From contig OX457074.1 of the NCBI GenBank assembly GCA_949752795.1, positions 1,612,001 through 1,676,000 of the forward strand: DNA of 64,000 nucleotides, in the 5' to 3' direction. Shown in pieces: positions 11,900 through 24,429 of this stretch; positions within the stretch are counted from its first letter, which is position 1, and the number at the start of each line of letters is the position of its first letter. The DNA is from Hyperoodon ampullatus. Its lineage: Eukaryota; Chordata; Mammalia; Artiodactyla; Ziphiidae. The translations under genes and the position numbers were made by a program. The notes beneath the pieces were generated by a model, which worked only from the letters and a program-made list of their open reading frames with translations, searched no databases and was not told the DNA's origin.

Positions 11900-12560
11900 T
11901 CCAGAATGACACAATGACACACAGGATCTAAGACAGTAGAGGACAAATATTAGACCAAGCAATGATGGACATATAAGGGCAAGAGAGAGAACAATTAGAG
12001 AAGTGAATGTAAAGTCCAGTGGGAGCTCCAAGGAATGGTGTCTTTTGGAAGGAGTTCAACAAGACTCATTTGAGGAGAAGGTATTTGGACTGGACCTTGA
12101 AGGGTGTCTAGAAGTTTTCCATGTGAAGGAGGCAGAAGGATATTCAAAGAAGAGGGATTACATGTGCAAAGGTCCAGGGGTATGAGGGGCTGGCTGTGTT
12201 TGAGATGGTCTTGGAGTGGTACAGCAGGAGTGTGGGGGTCAGATGGGCCAGATAGGAAAGGCTCTGTGCTCTGCTAAGGGGAATCTAGTTTATCCTGGAA
12301 GACAGGGGCAAGACATGGAGAGATTTGTGTTTTAGGAAGATCTTGTTAGAGAAAGTGAGATGCATAACATGGAGAGACCAACCAGGAGGACTATGGAATA
12401 ATCTAGGTGCAAACTGAGTTGTCCTGAACGGAAGCCTGGACAATGGGCATGGAGAGAAGGGGATAGATCTGAGGGACAGCTGGTCCAGCCTGGACGAGGC
12501 AGGTGGGAAGGAATGTATACCATGCCCAGGGAGGTTTCATGTAGGAGATGTGACTTCTGG
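11900..12560 (-). mobile_element. L2 LINE remnant, antisense
   Basis: The text matches the interior of inverted L2 (GGACCTTGAAGGGTGTCTAG, AGATTTGTGTTTTAGGAAGA, GGAGAGACCAACCAGGAGG). It is decayed with no frame. Confidence 0.5.
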
Positions 12561-12901
12561 AACTGATTTACTGCTATGGGCTGTAAGTTCAAGCGGCTGC
12601 TACAATAGATACCCAAGCTAATTAGCCCCTAGAACATCAGTCTGGGTTCCTCCCAAACAATGAAGCGTGAGGCTTCTCTGAGACCTCAGCTTTCCATCTG
12701 AGCCAATGAAGCCACAAATCTATTGTTGGAAAATGGGTTCTCCAGGGAGGGGGTGGGGGATGGGGAGGCAGGCTCATCACAGCACAGAATGCACAGCTGT
12801 TGGTTGTCCAAACTCTCCACTTGGCTTTATTTGTAATCATAATGACACCCTCCAGGAAGAACAATTGCTGATCAACCCAGTTAGGAATTAAAGTTAATAA
12901 A
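12561..12901. other. Unassigned sequence before the inverted repeat
   Basis: Unique sequence that becomes AT-rich towards 12901. No repeat or exon recognised. Confidence 0.4.
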
Positions 12902-13004
12902 ATGAAGAGACTGCAACAAATAATCAATGCAAATGCTGCCAAAAGCCATGATCAATGGCAGAGAGGCCTGCAGTGATCCGTGACCGTGGCCTGCGGCTGC
13001 CTGG
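12902..13004 (+). repeat. Left arm of a 103-bp inverted repeat
   Basis: The reverse complement of this arm matches 13727-13829 without gaps at 95 of 103 positions. It contains the POU octamer ATGCAAAT and resembles no repeat family I know. No target-site duplication flanks the pair. Confidence 0.9.
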
Positions 13005-13726
13005 TCTCCTCCTCACCACGCCCCTCCCCTCCCCTGTTTCCTGCCTTCTCGTGACTCAGTCGACCTGCTGGCATCTCCCCTCAGGGGCTGTCAGGCTTCA
13101 AGTGGGTGCCCCGCTCACTGCCGGCTGTCCCGCCACCAGCTCCCCTCCAGCCCCCTTGCCAAGGGGCCACGTGGAATGAGGCCGCTGTAAGCAGAGCAAG
13201 AAGCAGAGACAGGAAACAGGGCTTGGCTTCTATTCTCCTTCCCAAATCTCCTTTGTTCTCCTTTGCTGCTCCCTTTCCTGTCCATGGTGTCTCTCATTTC
13301 CCATTACCTTCTTCTCTACTGGCCTCCATGCGCCCTGAATGTTCTGAGCAGGGCCTGGATTCTGGGGACACCCCAAACAGGCCAGGAGGCACTGTCGGCT
13401 TTTGCTCAGCTTAAGCACAGCCTCCAGCTCTTGCTGACCCTGTTCATTTCTTTTTCTTTGTGAAGAGGGAATTGGGGGATGAGCCTCCTCGCGGGCCCCG
13501 TTGTCTGTGCAATGGCTCCCCTGTCTGCTTCCCTTGGTCTCCGGCAGCGTGCCCCTGCTCTGCGGTCCACAGCAGGCCCAGATGAATCGGCATGGGTTAC
13601 CTGGGAGGCAGGCAGCATGTGGGGACTGGGCCACTTCTCTGCCTTTCTCTGTAGGAAAGGCACACCGGTTGGTGTCCTACCTCTGATCCTTTTGCCAGCC
13701 CCCAGAACCCATGCACCATGTGCTTA
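13005..13726. other. Spacer between the inverted arms
   Basis: This is 722 bp of GC-moderate sequence with a pyrimidine-rich start. I see no transposase-like frame, no SINE or LINE and no exon with convincing splice sites. Confidence 0.5.
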
Positions 13727-13829
13727 CCAGGCAGCTGCAGGCCATGGTCACTGATCACTGCAGACCCCTCTGCCATTGATCATGGCTTCTGGCAGCATTT
13801 GCACTGATTATTTGTTGCAGCCTCTTCAT
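13727..13829 (-). repeat. Right arm of the 103-bp inverted repeat
   Basis: This is the partner of 12902-13004. Seven of the eight differences are transitions. At three of them the left arm has a CpG that is gone here, so this copy shows more CpG decay. Its octamer has become GTGCAAAT on the minus strand. Confidence 0.9.
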
Positions 13830-14329
13830 GCACCAGGGAACACAACAGATCTCCCCAGCGTTTGTGACACTCATCCTGGGAGTTCCGGCTCCTTTTGGCC
13901 TCATGTTTGCCCAACTCCAAGCTTTTGGCTCAGCCTCCCCATTCCTGGCCCTTTGGACTAGGGGTTTCCATCTAGTCCTCCTGGCATTTGGCTCTTGGAT
14001 TTCCTAGATGGGCATTGACAAGGCTCACAGGCTGGGATGCCCCATTTCTGCATTGCCTTAATAGGAGCTGTGCCTTGGCTCCAGCTCTGCCAACCCCAAA
14101 TATCTACGCCGGACTCTTGGTCTTTGCCCCGGGGAAACCCGGCTGGACAACCCGAGTGCCAGGGAGGCAGAGTGACCAGCAGAGGAACAGAGAAGAAACT
14201 AGCGCTGCCTCCAGGGTGGGTCATGCCAGTCAGGACCGATGGAAAGGCTTCATCAGCAGACTTCAAGGACTCAGTTCTGTGGGCGGCCCACTCAGCCCTC
14301 TGTATTGTGATCAGTCTGTTTACTTGCCT
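13830..14329. other. Unassigned intergenic sequence
   Basis: Nothing recognised. Short frames here show no family resemblance. Confidence 0.4.
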
Positions 14330-15060
14330 GCCTCACCCACTAGACTGTGGGCTCTGCGAGGGCGGGTTTGTGTCTGATTGGCTGCTGGGTCTCCACTACC
14401 TGGTGTAGGTCTCGGCTCTCTGACCAAGTGTTTATTGAACAAAAAAGCAGATGAACAAGTGAGCTCTTCTCCTTTATTCCTGCCATGGTTAACGTCAGCC
14501 TATCCACATAAGGCCCAAGCGAGAAGCATAAAGTCATTAAGTCCTGTTGATTCTACTTAAAATACCTCTCCAACCAATGCCTCCTTTGGGGGACGGTGTG
14601 TTTCTTGCCTGGGTAATTCCAGCCAGGAATTGGTGGACTGATTTTCCTGGCTTCCTTTTCTTGACTCTTCCACTTGTCTACCTTCCCTATTGCTTACAGG
14701 TATAACACAAATCGAATCATGCCATTCCTCTGCTACAACGCCTTCCATAACTCTCCATTTCTCACGAAATATAAAGTACAGTTCCTCTAGACTCTCCATG
14801 ATTTGGCTCAACCTACTATTCTAGCCCATTTCTTGCCAAGTTTCCCTGTGGATCCTGTAAGCCAACCCCATGGAACTGTCTTCAAGCAAGTTATTCTTCC
14901 ATCTCCACACTTTTCTGCTTCTATCCCCACTTCAAAGGTTGCTCTCTGCAGCAAACCCTTTCTGATCTCCTTAACTCATACTAGTCCTTTAAGACTCAGC
15001 TGAAACGTCACCTCCTCTCGGTTCCTCTGATGTCATCAGCTAGCCACCAAACATCCCTTT
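14330..15060 (+). mobile_element. L2 LINE remnants, sense
   Basis: An L2 3' end (CTAGACTGTGGGCTCTGCGA; TGTTTATTGAACAA) at 14330-14460 is followed by a second L2 piece at 14690-15060 (ATGCCATTCCTCTGC; AAGACTCAGCTGAAACGTCA). They may be two separate insertions. Confidence 0.6.
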
Positions 15061-15224
15061 CTTATGCTTCTTTTCATCTTGCACATGGAAGATCACAGAG
15101 TATTACAGTTCTAGGCTCCATATCTTTTTTGCATGAGCACATAAATTCCTTGGGGGCCTCACACTCACCTCCATGTACCCAAAGATGGCAGATAATGCTG
15201 GGCGTGGTGGGAGAGGCATATACC

Positions 15225-15425
15225 ATAGGCTGTGTGGCCCTGGGCAAGTTACTTTGCCTCTCTGTCTCTCATTTGGCTCATTTATAAAACTGTCAAAATA
15301 ATAGTTCCTGCCTGAGGAAATCTTCCACCAGTGAGGATTAAATGAGTTACTACATGTGAAAGGCATAGAGCAGTGCCTTTCACATATTAAGCCCTCAATA
15401 AATGTTAGCTACTGTTATTAACTGT
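15225..15425 (+). repeat. MIR element
   Basis: The MIR order is well kept: TGTGTGGCCCTGGGCAAGTT, CAGTGAGGATTAAATGAG, then the LINE-like tail CCCTCAATAAATGTTAGCTA. Confidence 0.85.
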
Positions 15426-16239
15426 GATTATTAGGCGCTCTGTAAATGTTTTTTCGAATGACTGAGTGAATGAGAGTCTACAGAGTCTAACAAGGCACTT
15501 TTCCACCCATAAAGGACGTTCAGTATCAGAGTTCTTCTGTTCAGATCTTAAAGGCCGGTCAAAGTACTAGCTATGTCACTTGGGTCGGTGGTAATTCACT
15601 GGTGAGTAACAATTCCCCACCTCTTCAAGTGGAGCTGAAAACGTTTGGTTAAGGGAAGATGACTGGAGAAAGTTTTATCAAACTTGTGAGAAGAAGGACG
15701 GAGAGGGGCAGGGCTTGAGCAACTTGATGACGGTGGTGATACTGAAAGTCAGAGCCAGAGTTGCCCACCAATCCGTGAGTTAGCCATAAATTCCCTCATT
15801 ACCTTCGAGAAGGACGCAAACCCATGATTATCTGTCTGCTAAGTTACAAGGAACCAGATGGGGAAACAAATTTCTACATTCAAAAAACCTTAAAGAGAAT
15901 CGAATCTCAATCATTTCTTCAGAGAATGGTGATTATTTGGACCTTGGTTCAAATTCTGATCCTGTTATTTACTATTTTTAAGATACTAATATATCCCTGA
16001 ATCTTGCTGATCTATAACATGGAAATAATTCTTATCTCATGTGGTTATTGTGAGGTTGAAATGATATTAAATGGGATAATTTACATATAACGTAAAGCAT
16101 TGTGATCATAAGTGTGTACAGTGTCAGAATCAATTTTGAAGTGTAAGCTATACCTGGATCTAATAAAAATGCTTACTTCCTATGCAAGAATAACATTGGA
16201 CAGCTACAGGTATGTTTCTCATTCTCACATTCTAGTAAG
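15426..16239. other. Unassigned sequence with a MIR remnant
   Basis: A weak plus-strand MIR is likely at 15935-16110 (GTGAGGTTGAAATGATATTA). The remainder is unique. Confidence 0.4.
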
Positions 16240-16860
16240 AAAAAGAAATAATTGAACCATGGGCCAGACATTTTGTTGGTGGCTAGAAAAACACAGTTGA
16301 AAAACACAGTGCTTGCCCTCATGTAAGTCATGATCTAGTGAGGGAGATAGACAAGACAGCAGATTTTCAGTCATGAGTCAAGTTCTACAGGTAACACAAT
16401 ATGTCCTCACAGAGAGGAAGCACTGAACTGAGATGAGACAAGATTGGAGGGGAGGGGGTTAAAGAAGTCTTCTGGAGGAGGCGATGCTTGAACTAGGTCT
16501 TGAAGGAAGAGTAGAAATCATCCAGACAGACGAGGGGGAAGGGAAGCTCATTCCAGGCAGAGAGAGCAGTGGATACAAAGATCCTGGGGCACAAAAAGCC
16601 GTCCCACTCTAGGAAGAGCAAACTGCCTTACAAGGGTAGAGAGCCGATACCTTAATGGGGAGGCAAGTGAAGAGACCGGAAAAGCAAGCCATGTCATGAG
16701 AAGCCACTGGATCCAGGCTAAGGAGTCCTGATTCCATCCTGAAGGAGATGGAAAGCCACTGAAGGCTGCAAGCAGAAGAAGGACCTGGTGGCATTAGTGT
16801 CTTGGTCTGCTCACTCTGGAGGCCCTGTGGAGGACAAGGCAAAGGACAGGAGACCAGGAG
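16240..16860 (-). mobile_element. L2 LINE remnant, antisense
   Basis: The piece keeps the L2 antisense order: CACAGTGCTTGCCCTCATGT, TCTTCTGGAGGAGGCGATGC, TTGAACTAGGTCTTGAAGGA, GCTCATTCCAGGCAGAGAG, TTCCATCCTGAAGGAGATGG. Confidence 0.6.
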
Positions 16861-18284
16861 GGGGCTATTGGAGAAATGTAGGCAAGACAGTCCCACCTGG
16901 AGCTGTGCCCAGGCCATGAGGAAGGTGACTCCACAATCTCAATCCATGTATAAGCTGACAAATGTATCCTGTCCTATAGTAGATGCTCATTAAGAAATGG
17001 CATCTGCATACTTTCAGTACACCAGGCTGGGGGGGACAAATCAGAGGTACCCCAGCAAGGAAGGGCACAGAGGTAAACTTTGGAATGTGGGGAGGTAGGT
17101 CTAAGAAGATGAATCCCCTAAAATAGTTATAGAGATTATTTCTGGGTGGCAAAATTATGGGAGATTTGTATTCTTTTTTCTACAATAAACATGAGTTCTT
17201 TTTTTTAAGAATTAATTTAAATACATCAACCCAAAAACCTTGGATCAAAGAGGAATTGGAAGACCCAGGACATTCATTAGACACTAGAAGGTGGATACTT
17301 CAGAGGTCTACACGCAGTTTGGAGTCAGTGAGGGAGAGAAGATTTAGGAGGGAAAGAGCAAAATCTGCTCAGGCAGGCGAGTGAGCGCCTCCATTGTAGG
17401 GGATCCTGGTGAGCAGAGTCAGACTCAGCAAGAAGGCAGTGAGCTGCCCATCAAAGACGGGGTGACACGCCAGTCAGGCATCTGGTAGAGGGATGGGGAG
17501 CACGCTCAGTGCAGGCAGATTTTCAGTAGGAGGCTGAAAGACACGAGGGGAAAGATTGTGTAACCGAATTGTGGGGAAGAATAGTGGCTTATTGTTGGAG
17601 ACCCAATAAACAAACTGAGAGCGTTCATCCTGGGGGTGTGGGCCTGAAATAAGTTCTAAGACAGCTTAATGATCCATCACAGGTCCTCTTCTGGGATGAG
17701 TCACTGGAGAATTATATTAACCCACTTCAGCCTTCATTGCCCCATCACCTGCAACAAAGTCACTGAGATGCCGTAGCTGAGCTGCTCTCAAGATCGAGCC
17801 TCCTTTCTGTGCAATAGGGGAGATGACACCAGCCAGCTCACCCATCAGCCCTGGGCAGGCCGCAATCTCCCCTTCATCTTGAATGTTCAGCATTTACATA
17901 ATTAGGCCCCTGACAGAGGTAAATGCCCTCCCCACTGACATCCAGCACTCTGGGGACAACGTGAAGGTGGACAGCTGCTGAATGGGCCCAGATCTGCTCC
18001 AAACAGCAGCAATGTCCTTTTGCAGAAGCTGATTAATGAGATTGGAAACTGGTGGCTTGGGAATCAGGGCCAACTGAAGTCTTATCAGAAATGGAAATAA
18101 GAAACTACTGGAAGAAATGAAGGAGCTCACAAGTCTTCCACCAGAGGCTCTGAACTTCAATTCTGGGTCCACCCCACAAAAGCCATGTGATATTGAGCAT
18201 TTCATTCGACTTTTTGGAGTCTCAGTTTCCTTGACTGTGAAGTGGTGGTAAAGTCCCAGTTCTCTTAGCCCAGAGGCTAATAGC
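16861..18284. other. Unassigned intergenic sequence
   Basis: About 1.4 kb of mixed unique sequence. No gene or clear repeat seen. Confidence 0.4.
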
Positions 18285-18343
18285 AGTGCACCCTTATGTC
18301 GAGCTTGTTGTGTGTGTCTGGCACTGTTCTAAGGGCTTTACAC

Positions 18344-18375
<32 letters not shown>

Positions 18376-18545
18376 GATAGATAGATAGTAACAACCTACA
18401 CGAGGTAGGTATTATTATGAATGTCATCCCCCTTAAAGATGAAATAACTAAGGCTTGGGGAAGTTAAGAAAACTGCCCAAAGTCAGACACTATTGTGGAA
18501 TCCGGACTTAAACCTGAGCAGCCAGACTTGGGAGTCCATGCTTCA
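18285..18545 (-). repeat. MIR interrupted by an (ATAG)n microsatellite
   Basis: Inverted MIR text (TGGCACTGTTCTAAGGGCTT; TTAAAGATGAAATAACTAAG) surrounds an (ATAG)n tract at 18344-18388. Confidence 0.7.
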
Positions 18546-18558
18546 AAACACTGCATTC

Positions 18559-18780
18559 GGGCCTCCCTGGTGGCGCAGTGGTTGAGAGTCCGCCTGCCGA
18601 TGCAGGGGATACGGGTTCGTGCCCCGGTCTGGGAGGATCCCATATGCCGCGGAGCGGCTGGGCCCGTGAGCCATGGCTGCTGAGCCTGCGCATCCGGAGC
18701 CTGTGCTCCGCAACGGGAGAGGCCACAACAGTGAGAGGCCCGCATACCACAAAAAAAAAAAAACAAAAAAAAAAACAAAA
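18559..18780 (+). mobile_element. CHR SINE, short form
   Basis: A perfect 14-bp TSD (AAAACACTGCATTC; 18545-18558 and 18781-18794) flanks a full-length element with an A-rich tail. Confidence 0.95.
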
Positions 18781-18840
18781 AAAACACTGCATTCACCTCC
18801 TCCATCAGACTCAAACTGCTTTACAAATAGATGCAGGTTT

Positions 18841-19161
18841 GTTTTTTTTTAATTTTTATTTATTCATTTATTTTTGGTTGCATTGGGTCTTTGTTGCTGC
18901 TCATGGGCTTTCTCTAGTTGCGTTGAGCGGGGGCTACTCTTTGTTACGGTGCGCGGGCTTCTCATTGCGGTGGCTTCTCTTGTTGCAGAGCACGGGCTCT
19001 AGGTGCATGGGCTTCAGTAGTTGTGGCACACGGGCTCAGTAGTTGTGGAGCACGGGCTTAGTTGCTCTGCAGCATGTGGGATCTTCCTGGACCAGGGATC
19101 GAACCCGTGTCCCCTGCATTGGCAGGCGGATTCTTAACCACTGCGCCAGCAGGAAAGTCCC
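18841..19161 (-). mobile_element. CHR SINE, long form, minus strand
   Basis: A perfect 13-bp TSD (TAGATGCAGGTTT; 18828-18840 and 19162-19174) flanks the element. It lies only 60 bp from the SINE at 18559. Confidence 0.93.
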
Positions 19162-19469
19162 TAGATGCAGGTTTATTCTTCTTAGTTGTGACTGATATTT
19201 CCAGAATGCTAAATTAAATGCCTTGGGCCCCATTTGTGACAGGTTTATGGTTGCAAGGGTTTTAATGCAGGAAAGAATGGGGCTGATGGTTGTGTCCACC
19301 AGATGTTACAATAAGTGCTTAGTGTCGATTCTCATACAACCATGGAAGATGCAGGAGTGGAGACTAGGAGGACTAGTGACTTCACACAGACTTGGAGCTC
19401 ATAAGCCAAAGAGTCTTGTTTGATTCCAAACTTTCCAGCACAGGGCTTCTTAGGCTTTAAACGAAGACA

Positions 19470-19700
19470 GGCAATGTGGTAGTTAAAGCCTGGGTGTCTA
19501 GAACCTGAATTCAGCCCATTCCTGCCACTTCCTAGCTGTGTGACTTTGGGCAAGTTTACCTCTCTGGGCTTTGGTTTGCTCATTTGTAAAATGGAGATGG
19601 CAATAGTATCTACCTCATAAGCTTATGGTGAGGTGCACATGGGTTAATACAAGTAAAGCATAGAACGGTGGCACATAGTATGCTCTCAATCGTTATTAAA
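19470..19700 (+). repeat. MIR element
   Basis: CCTAGCTGTGTGACTTTGGG, CATTTGTAAAATGGAGATGG and a tail ending ATGCTCTCAATCGTTATTAA mark a nearly full-length MIR. Confidence 0.85.
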
Positions 19701-20342
19701 GCAACAACTCCAGGCCTGGGACAAAAGTATAGTATTTGACTCAAGATTTGCTTTCCTTAGAGAAGGCATGAGAAGGGCTATACCCAGAAACCAGAAGATT
19801 CACACAGTGGTGGGACGTTTGTTCAGGGAAGATTCTAGCAGGACACAAGCAGTAAAGTCAGACTTCTAGGAGGGTGGGATGAGGACCCAGGAGGGTCGGA
19901 CACAGGTAAGTGGAGAAGGGTCCAGTTGGACAGGGGGTAAGCTTGGGGGGCTCAAAGTTGGGCAGCAGGTGGCTCTCCTTCCAGGGTTGGTGCTCAGTAT
20001 CCAGAGGGTCTGATGGTGTCTGGTAAGAGCCCAACCACATAGTCAGTATAAAGGTCTGGCGTGGATTTGGCAGCAGGGAGTGTAGACACAGCCACTGGCT
20101 AGGAATTTCGAGGCAGGAGTTTACTTACTAGGTGGCCAGGGGTCAGGGAAAAGACTGTGAAACTTGTACTAGGGGAGCCAACAGAACTGGGGTTCAGTTG
20201 ACAGTGGGCTAGGTCAGACCAGGGAAGGCCGAATCCAGATATTAGGCAGATCTAGGTGAGCAAGAGGTCAAAACAATAGAAGGAGTTAATTAACATATGC
20301 AAAGGCTTAGGACAGTGCTTTACACAAGTGTTTTTGTTGTTG
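19701..20342. other. Unassigned intergenic sequence
   Basis: Nothing beyond a possible MIR tail at 20290-20325. Confidence 0.4.
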
Positions 20343-20346
20343 TCAG

Positions 20347-20397
20347 TGGTGGTGGTGGTGGTGTTGATGATGATGATGATGATGATGATGGTGATGG
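20347..20397. repeat. (GGT)n-(GAT)n compound microsatellite
   Basis: A GGT run (20347-20363) is followed by a GAT run (20366-20391) and a GGTGATGG end. Its poly-Asp reading frame is an artefact of the repeat. Confidence 0.9.
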
Positions 20398-22764
20398 TAT
20401 TTTGTTGGCCAGGATCTGGGGTTCAGGGTCAGGATTTCAGTTCCTTAGAGCAGAAGTAACCAGACTGGGCTTCAATGCTTTATGATTTTCCCCCGCATGT
20501 CTAGGACCAATATTGCCAACTTTTTAATTTAGCCAAGTGAGGCCATTTAAACAACCAAAAACTTATTACCCACCATCACCATGATTTCATAAAAGAAAGG
20601 CCATCTTATCACCAAAAGTAAGACAGACATAATTTCAAAATAGACAGCCATTTAAATTGGAAATGAAAATTAACTTGACAAAATGCCAACTTACATTGTC
20701 TTTTTCTCAGTGAGCAGCTGATGGAGCACAGAGCAGGACTGGTGGGTAAAGCAGAGTTTAGAATGCATTCACTTCCAGGGCTCCCCTACCTGGGGTGGAC
20801 TACCTTGGGGGCTTGTTTGCAAGGAACATGACAAAGGCTCTGCGGCTATGTGCAAGGTGTCTGTCCTGACCCTGAGCCTTCATGCTGACCTAAGCCATCC
20901 ACGTCTTCACAGCTGGCACCTCTGAAGTCCTGTGCGGACACTGCAGGACACTTACTTCCTGCCCAGCCTGCTCCCACTCCATTCCAGGGCCACCTGGGTC
21001 CTCTCCAACATACAGCTCTCCTCCTGCCCTTTGGACCTGACACCTGAACTTGCTTTCTCCAGTTTAACCCTTGGCACTCTCTAAGGGCCTTGGCTGGAAC
21101 CTACCTTCTGGATCCTCCTTCTCCTACCCACCTCTGATATCCTGCCCCATCCTTACCACTGGACTTCAGCCTTGGCCCTTGTCCTCAGTTGCTGGGGACC
21201 TGCATGGAATGCTGGAGCTTCGATCAGCCCTCGCAGCCACTGCAACATGGATCCAGCACTTCCTCCACCCACATTCTCCTGTTCTCCTACGTTTGGTCTA
21301 GAGAGGCCCCATGGGGGTGAGGGATAGAAGGAGAAGCCTGTGTCTCAAGTCTGGTCACAGTCTGTGGAAATTAATAGGCCCAGGGCAAGGAGCTAAATGG
21401 GTAATTAACACACATCCGTGTCAAAGTCTGTCTCTTCGATTTATCTGGAAGCTCTTTTGAGGCATGGACATATCCTGATCATTTTATTTAATCTTTTATT
21501 TTCTACCCACTCCCAACTCCCTATGCCCAGTGCTCCCCCCAAAACCAACTAGCCAAGTCCATCTGCAACATATTTCTTGTCTTGAATTTGATTCCTTCAT
21601 TTGACATATGTTTACTGATCCCTTGCCAAGAAGGAGCCACTGTGAAAGGCACTTGGAGAGATACTAAGACAGACAAGATGTGGACACCACACTCAAGGAG
21701 CCTTCCGCCCAACAAGAGGGTGCACACCCAAAGAACTAAAAATGAAGTAGGAAATACAGAATGTTTCCAGAAAAGTATGAAGGCTGAGCTGAACTTGTTT
21801 CACCTCCAAGTGCTTGGGTGGTTTGGCCTCTCTGCGTCAGCCCAACCTGGGAAAGGAAATCTCCCTACAGGGGCTCCAACCACGTCCCAGTGGGCCCTGA
21901 ATGCAGCTCTGACCTGAGAGCCTGCATTGCAGTGATTTGTTTTGTTTCCAGATAGGTTTTTCCCTTCAGTTCCCCATTTGCCTTGGTCGGCTAACACTCC
22001 TTCTCCCTGACCTTCCTCCCATGCTCATCCTAAACAAGACAAGACCTTTTCCTAAAAGCAGTGTCTCCCTCTTCCCATTGCAAGATAAGGCTGCCCTTTG
22101 TGTGTTATTTTCATTAATTTATTGATGCTTGTTTTCATACTGCATTTGATTGACCTTGTACTTACTTTGTTGAAGCCCAAAGGTTGTTTAAGCAAATGGG
22201 CACAAGAAAGGGGAAAACAAATCAAAGAAACCTAAACTCTCCAAAAAAAACACAAAAAAAACAAAACAATCAGCTGATTTAGTACCAGTGATGAAGTTTC
22301 CCAAGGAGAGAGTCCAGAACAGGTTGGGTAGGAGTATCTTTCAGGCCAATGATACAGATCAGGGATTTCCATAACTTGTTTTACTTCACTGTTAAATGAC
22401 ACTAGCAGTGAGTTGGACTTCCTCTGGGGCCACAGGGTACATCTGTCCCCAAGGGGGTCTGTGCTGTTGCCCTTTGATGGCCTGACAAGTCTGGAAGCTA
22501 CTCCCAGTGGGTTGCCTTCTGAGCTGTGCACAGTCCTTCAGGGTAAGGCTCTCCACATTTCCACACGCTTTTGGTTGTGCAATTATCACTTCTTCCTCAT
22601 TTGTAACTGTATGGAGTGGGGCAGCCTGAAGGTTGTGAGAAATAATTTTGAATTCCCAGATGGGGAGACCTGGGTCCTAGTCTTGAGCATGGCAAATTCC
22701 CTAACTTATCTGGAATTAAGTTTCCCTGAATCAAATAGTCAGTAAAGTTCAATGAGTCTATGTA
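20398..22764. other. Unassigned sequence with an L2 remnant
   Basis: Mostly unique. An antisense L2 piece is likely at 21580-21770 (GTTTACTGATCCCTTGCCAA; AGACAGACAAGATGTGGACA). No gene is supported. Confidence 0.4.
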
Positions 22765-23090
22765 TGCTTATTTAATTTTAATTATTTAATTATAAATTGA
22801 ATGCAATTCACTGTAAAAAAGTGAAGATGGGTCCCTCACCTCCACCCACCATCACCTCCAGAAATAACCACTCTAGTTTCATGAGCACCCTTCCAGAAGT
22901 TGTCTACGCCCACACACAGGTATCACTGGGTTTGTTTAGATCCCATCTAGTTTCCAGTGTTGCCACAGGCTGCCTAATAGTGGTGGAATTCTTCACTTTC
23001 CAAGACAAGACTCTGTCTTCTTAACACATTTTATTATTTTGGCACCAAGAAAGGTTTATGCTTTTTGCTTTCCGTGGTTTTTAAAAATAT
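22765..23090 (-). mobile_element. Possible L1 3'-UTR remnant
   Basis: AAATAACCACTCTAGTTTCA and nearby text resemble the inverted 3' UTR of old L1 copies. The match is weak. Confidence 0.35.
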
Positions 23091-23241
23091 GCATTCACTT
23101 TTTCTAGAAAATTCCAGAGATAAGGAACCGATGTGGAGCTGGCTTGTACAGGGCTGAGAATCAATTATATGTATCTATTCCAAACTCCTCATTTAGTGAT
23201 GTCACATTAGTAGCTTGAAATCAGCCATGGTAGGAGTATTT

Positions 23242-23460
23242 TTTTTTTCTTTCTTTTTTTTTTTTTTTGCAGTACGAGGGCCTCTCACTGTTGTGGCCTC
23301 TCCCGTTGCCGAGCACAGGCTCTGGACGCGCAGGCTCAGCGGCCATGGCTCACGGGCCTAGCCGCTCTGCGGCATGTGGGATCTTCCCGGACCGGGGCAC
23401 GAACCCGTGTCCCCTGCATCGGCAGGCGGACTCTCAACTACTGCGCCACCAGGGAAGCCC
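23242..23460 (-). mobile_element. CHR SINE, short form, minus strand
   Basis: A perfect 19-bp TSD (AGCCATGGTAGGAGTATTT; 23223-23241 and 23461-23479) proves the insertion boundaries. Confidence 0.95.
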
Positions 23461-23699
23461 AGCCATGGTAGGAGTATTTATACCACAGAAACTGGCAAAT
23501 GCTACAAATCAGGGTTTCCCCATCCCATCCAGTTTACCAGCATATCGCTGGGCATGGTGAAGAACATGCTTTAGCAACTGAAGAGGCTCAAAGAGCACTA
23601 TGTAGCAGTTGGACAGCCTTTGTAGAGCCAAGCGAACTAGATTTGTATGCTGTTCTTGCTGACAAAAGATAACAGAACCCTAGTTAAGATCATGGAAAT

Positions 23700-24038
23700 C
23701 CCTTGTGGCGTAGTGGTTAAGAATCAGCCTGCCAATGCAGGTGACATGGGTTCGATCTCTGGTCCGGGAAGATCCCACGTGCCGCAGAGCAACTAAGCCC
23801 GTGCGCCACAACTACTGAGCCCACGCACCACAACTACCGAGCCCATGTGCCACAACTACTGAAGCCTGTGCGCCTAGAGCCCATGCTCCACAACAAGAGA
23901 AGACACCGCAATGAGAAGCCCATGCACTACAATGAAGAGTAGCCCCTGCTTGCCCACAACTAGAGAAAGCCTGCGCACAGCAATGAAGACCAATGCAGCC
24001 AAAAGTAAATAAAAAATAATAATAAAAAAAATTTTTTT
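23700..24038 (+). mobile_element. CHR SINE, long form
   Basis: A 14-bp TSD with one mismatch (23686-23699 and 24039-24052) flanks the element. The body has repeated ACAACTACTGAGCCCA-like units. Confidence 0.92.
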
Positions 24039-24221
24039 AAGGTCATGGAAATAGAAGAATTGGAAACTTACAACTCCTCTATCCTGCTGTCCTGAAGCAA
24101 ACACTTCACACTTTACACCTTTTAAGTCTCTGTGTAGAGTTTAGAATATTGGTCTCTATGAATCACACCCCATGTGCAGTGTGATATTGCTGCTTTCCCA
24201 CCAAAAGGTCAAGGCTATTTT

Positions 24222-24412
24222 TTTAAATTTATTTTTTACTGAAGTATAGTTGAATTACAATGTTGTGTTAATTACTGCTGTACAGCAAAGTGACTCAGTT
24301 ATACATATACATATATTCTTTTTCATATTCTTTTCCACTATGGTTTATCACAAGATATTGAATATAGTTTCCTGTGCTCTACAGCAGGACCTTGTTGTTT
24401 ATTGAGGTCAAC
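24222..24412 (-). mobile_element. L1 3' end, antisense (artiodactyl type)
   Basis: The inverted L1 tail reads ACTGAAGTATAGTTGAATTA, then 'acaatgttgtgttaattactgctgtacagcaaagtgactcag'. It is the same family as the sense copy at 36200. Confidence 0.8.
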
Positions 24413-24429
24413 TCTATATTGACATCTCC

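Noticed and set aside
20297..20485. Frame with a run of aspartates
   Set aside because: It comes from the GAT microsatellite.
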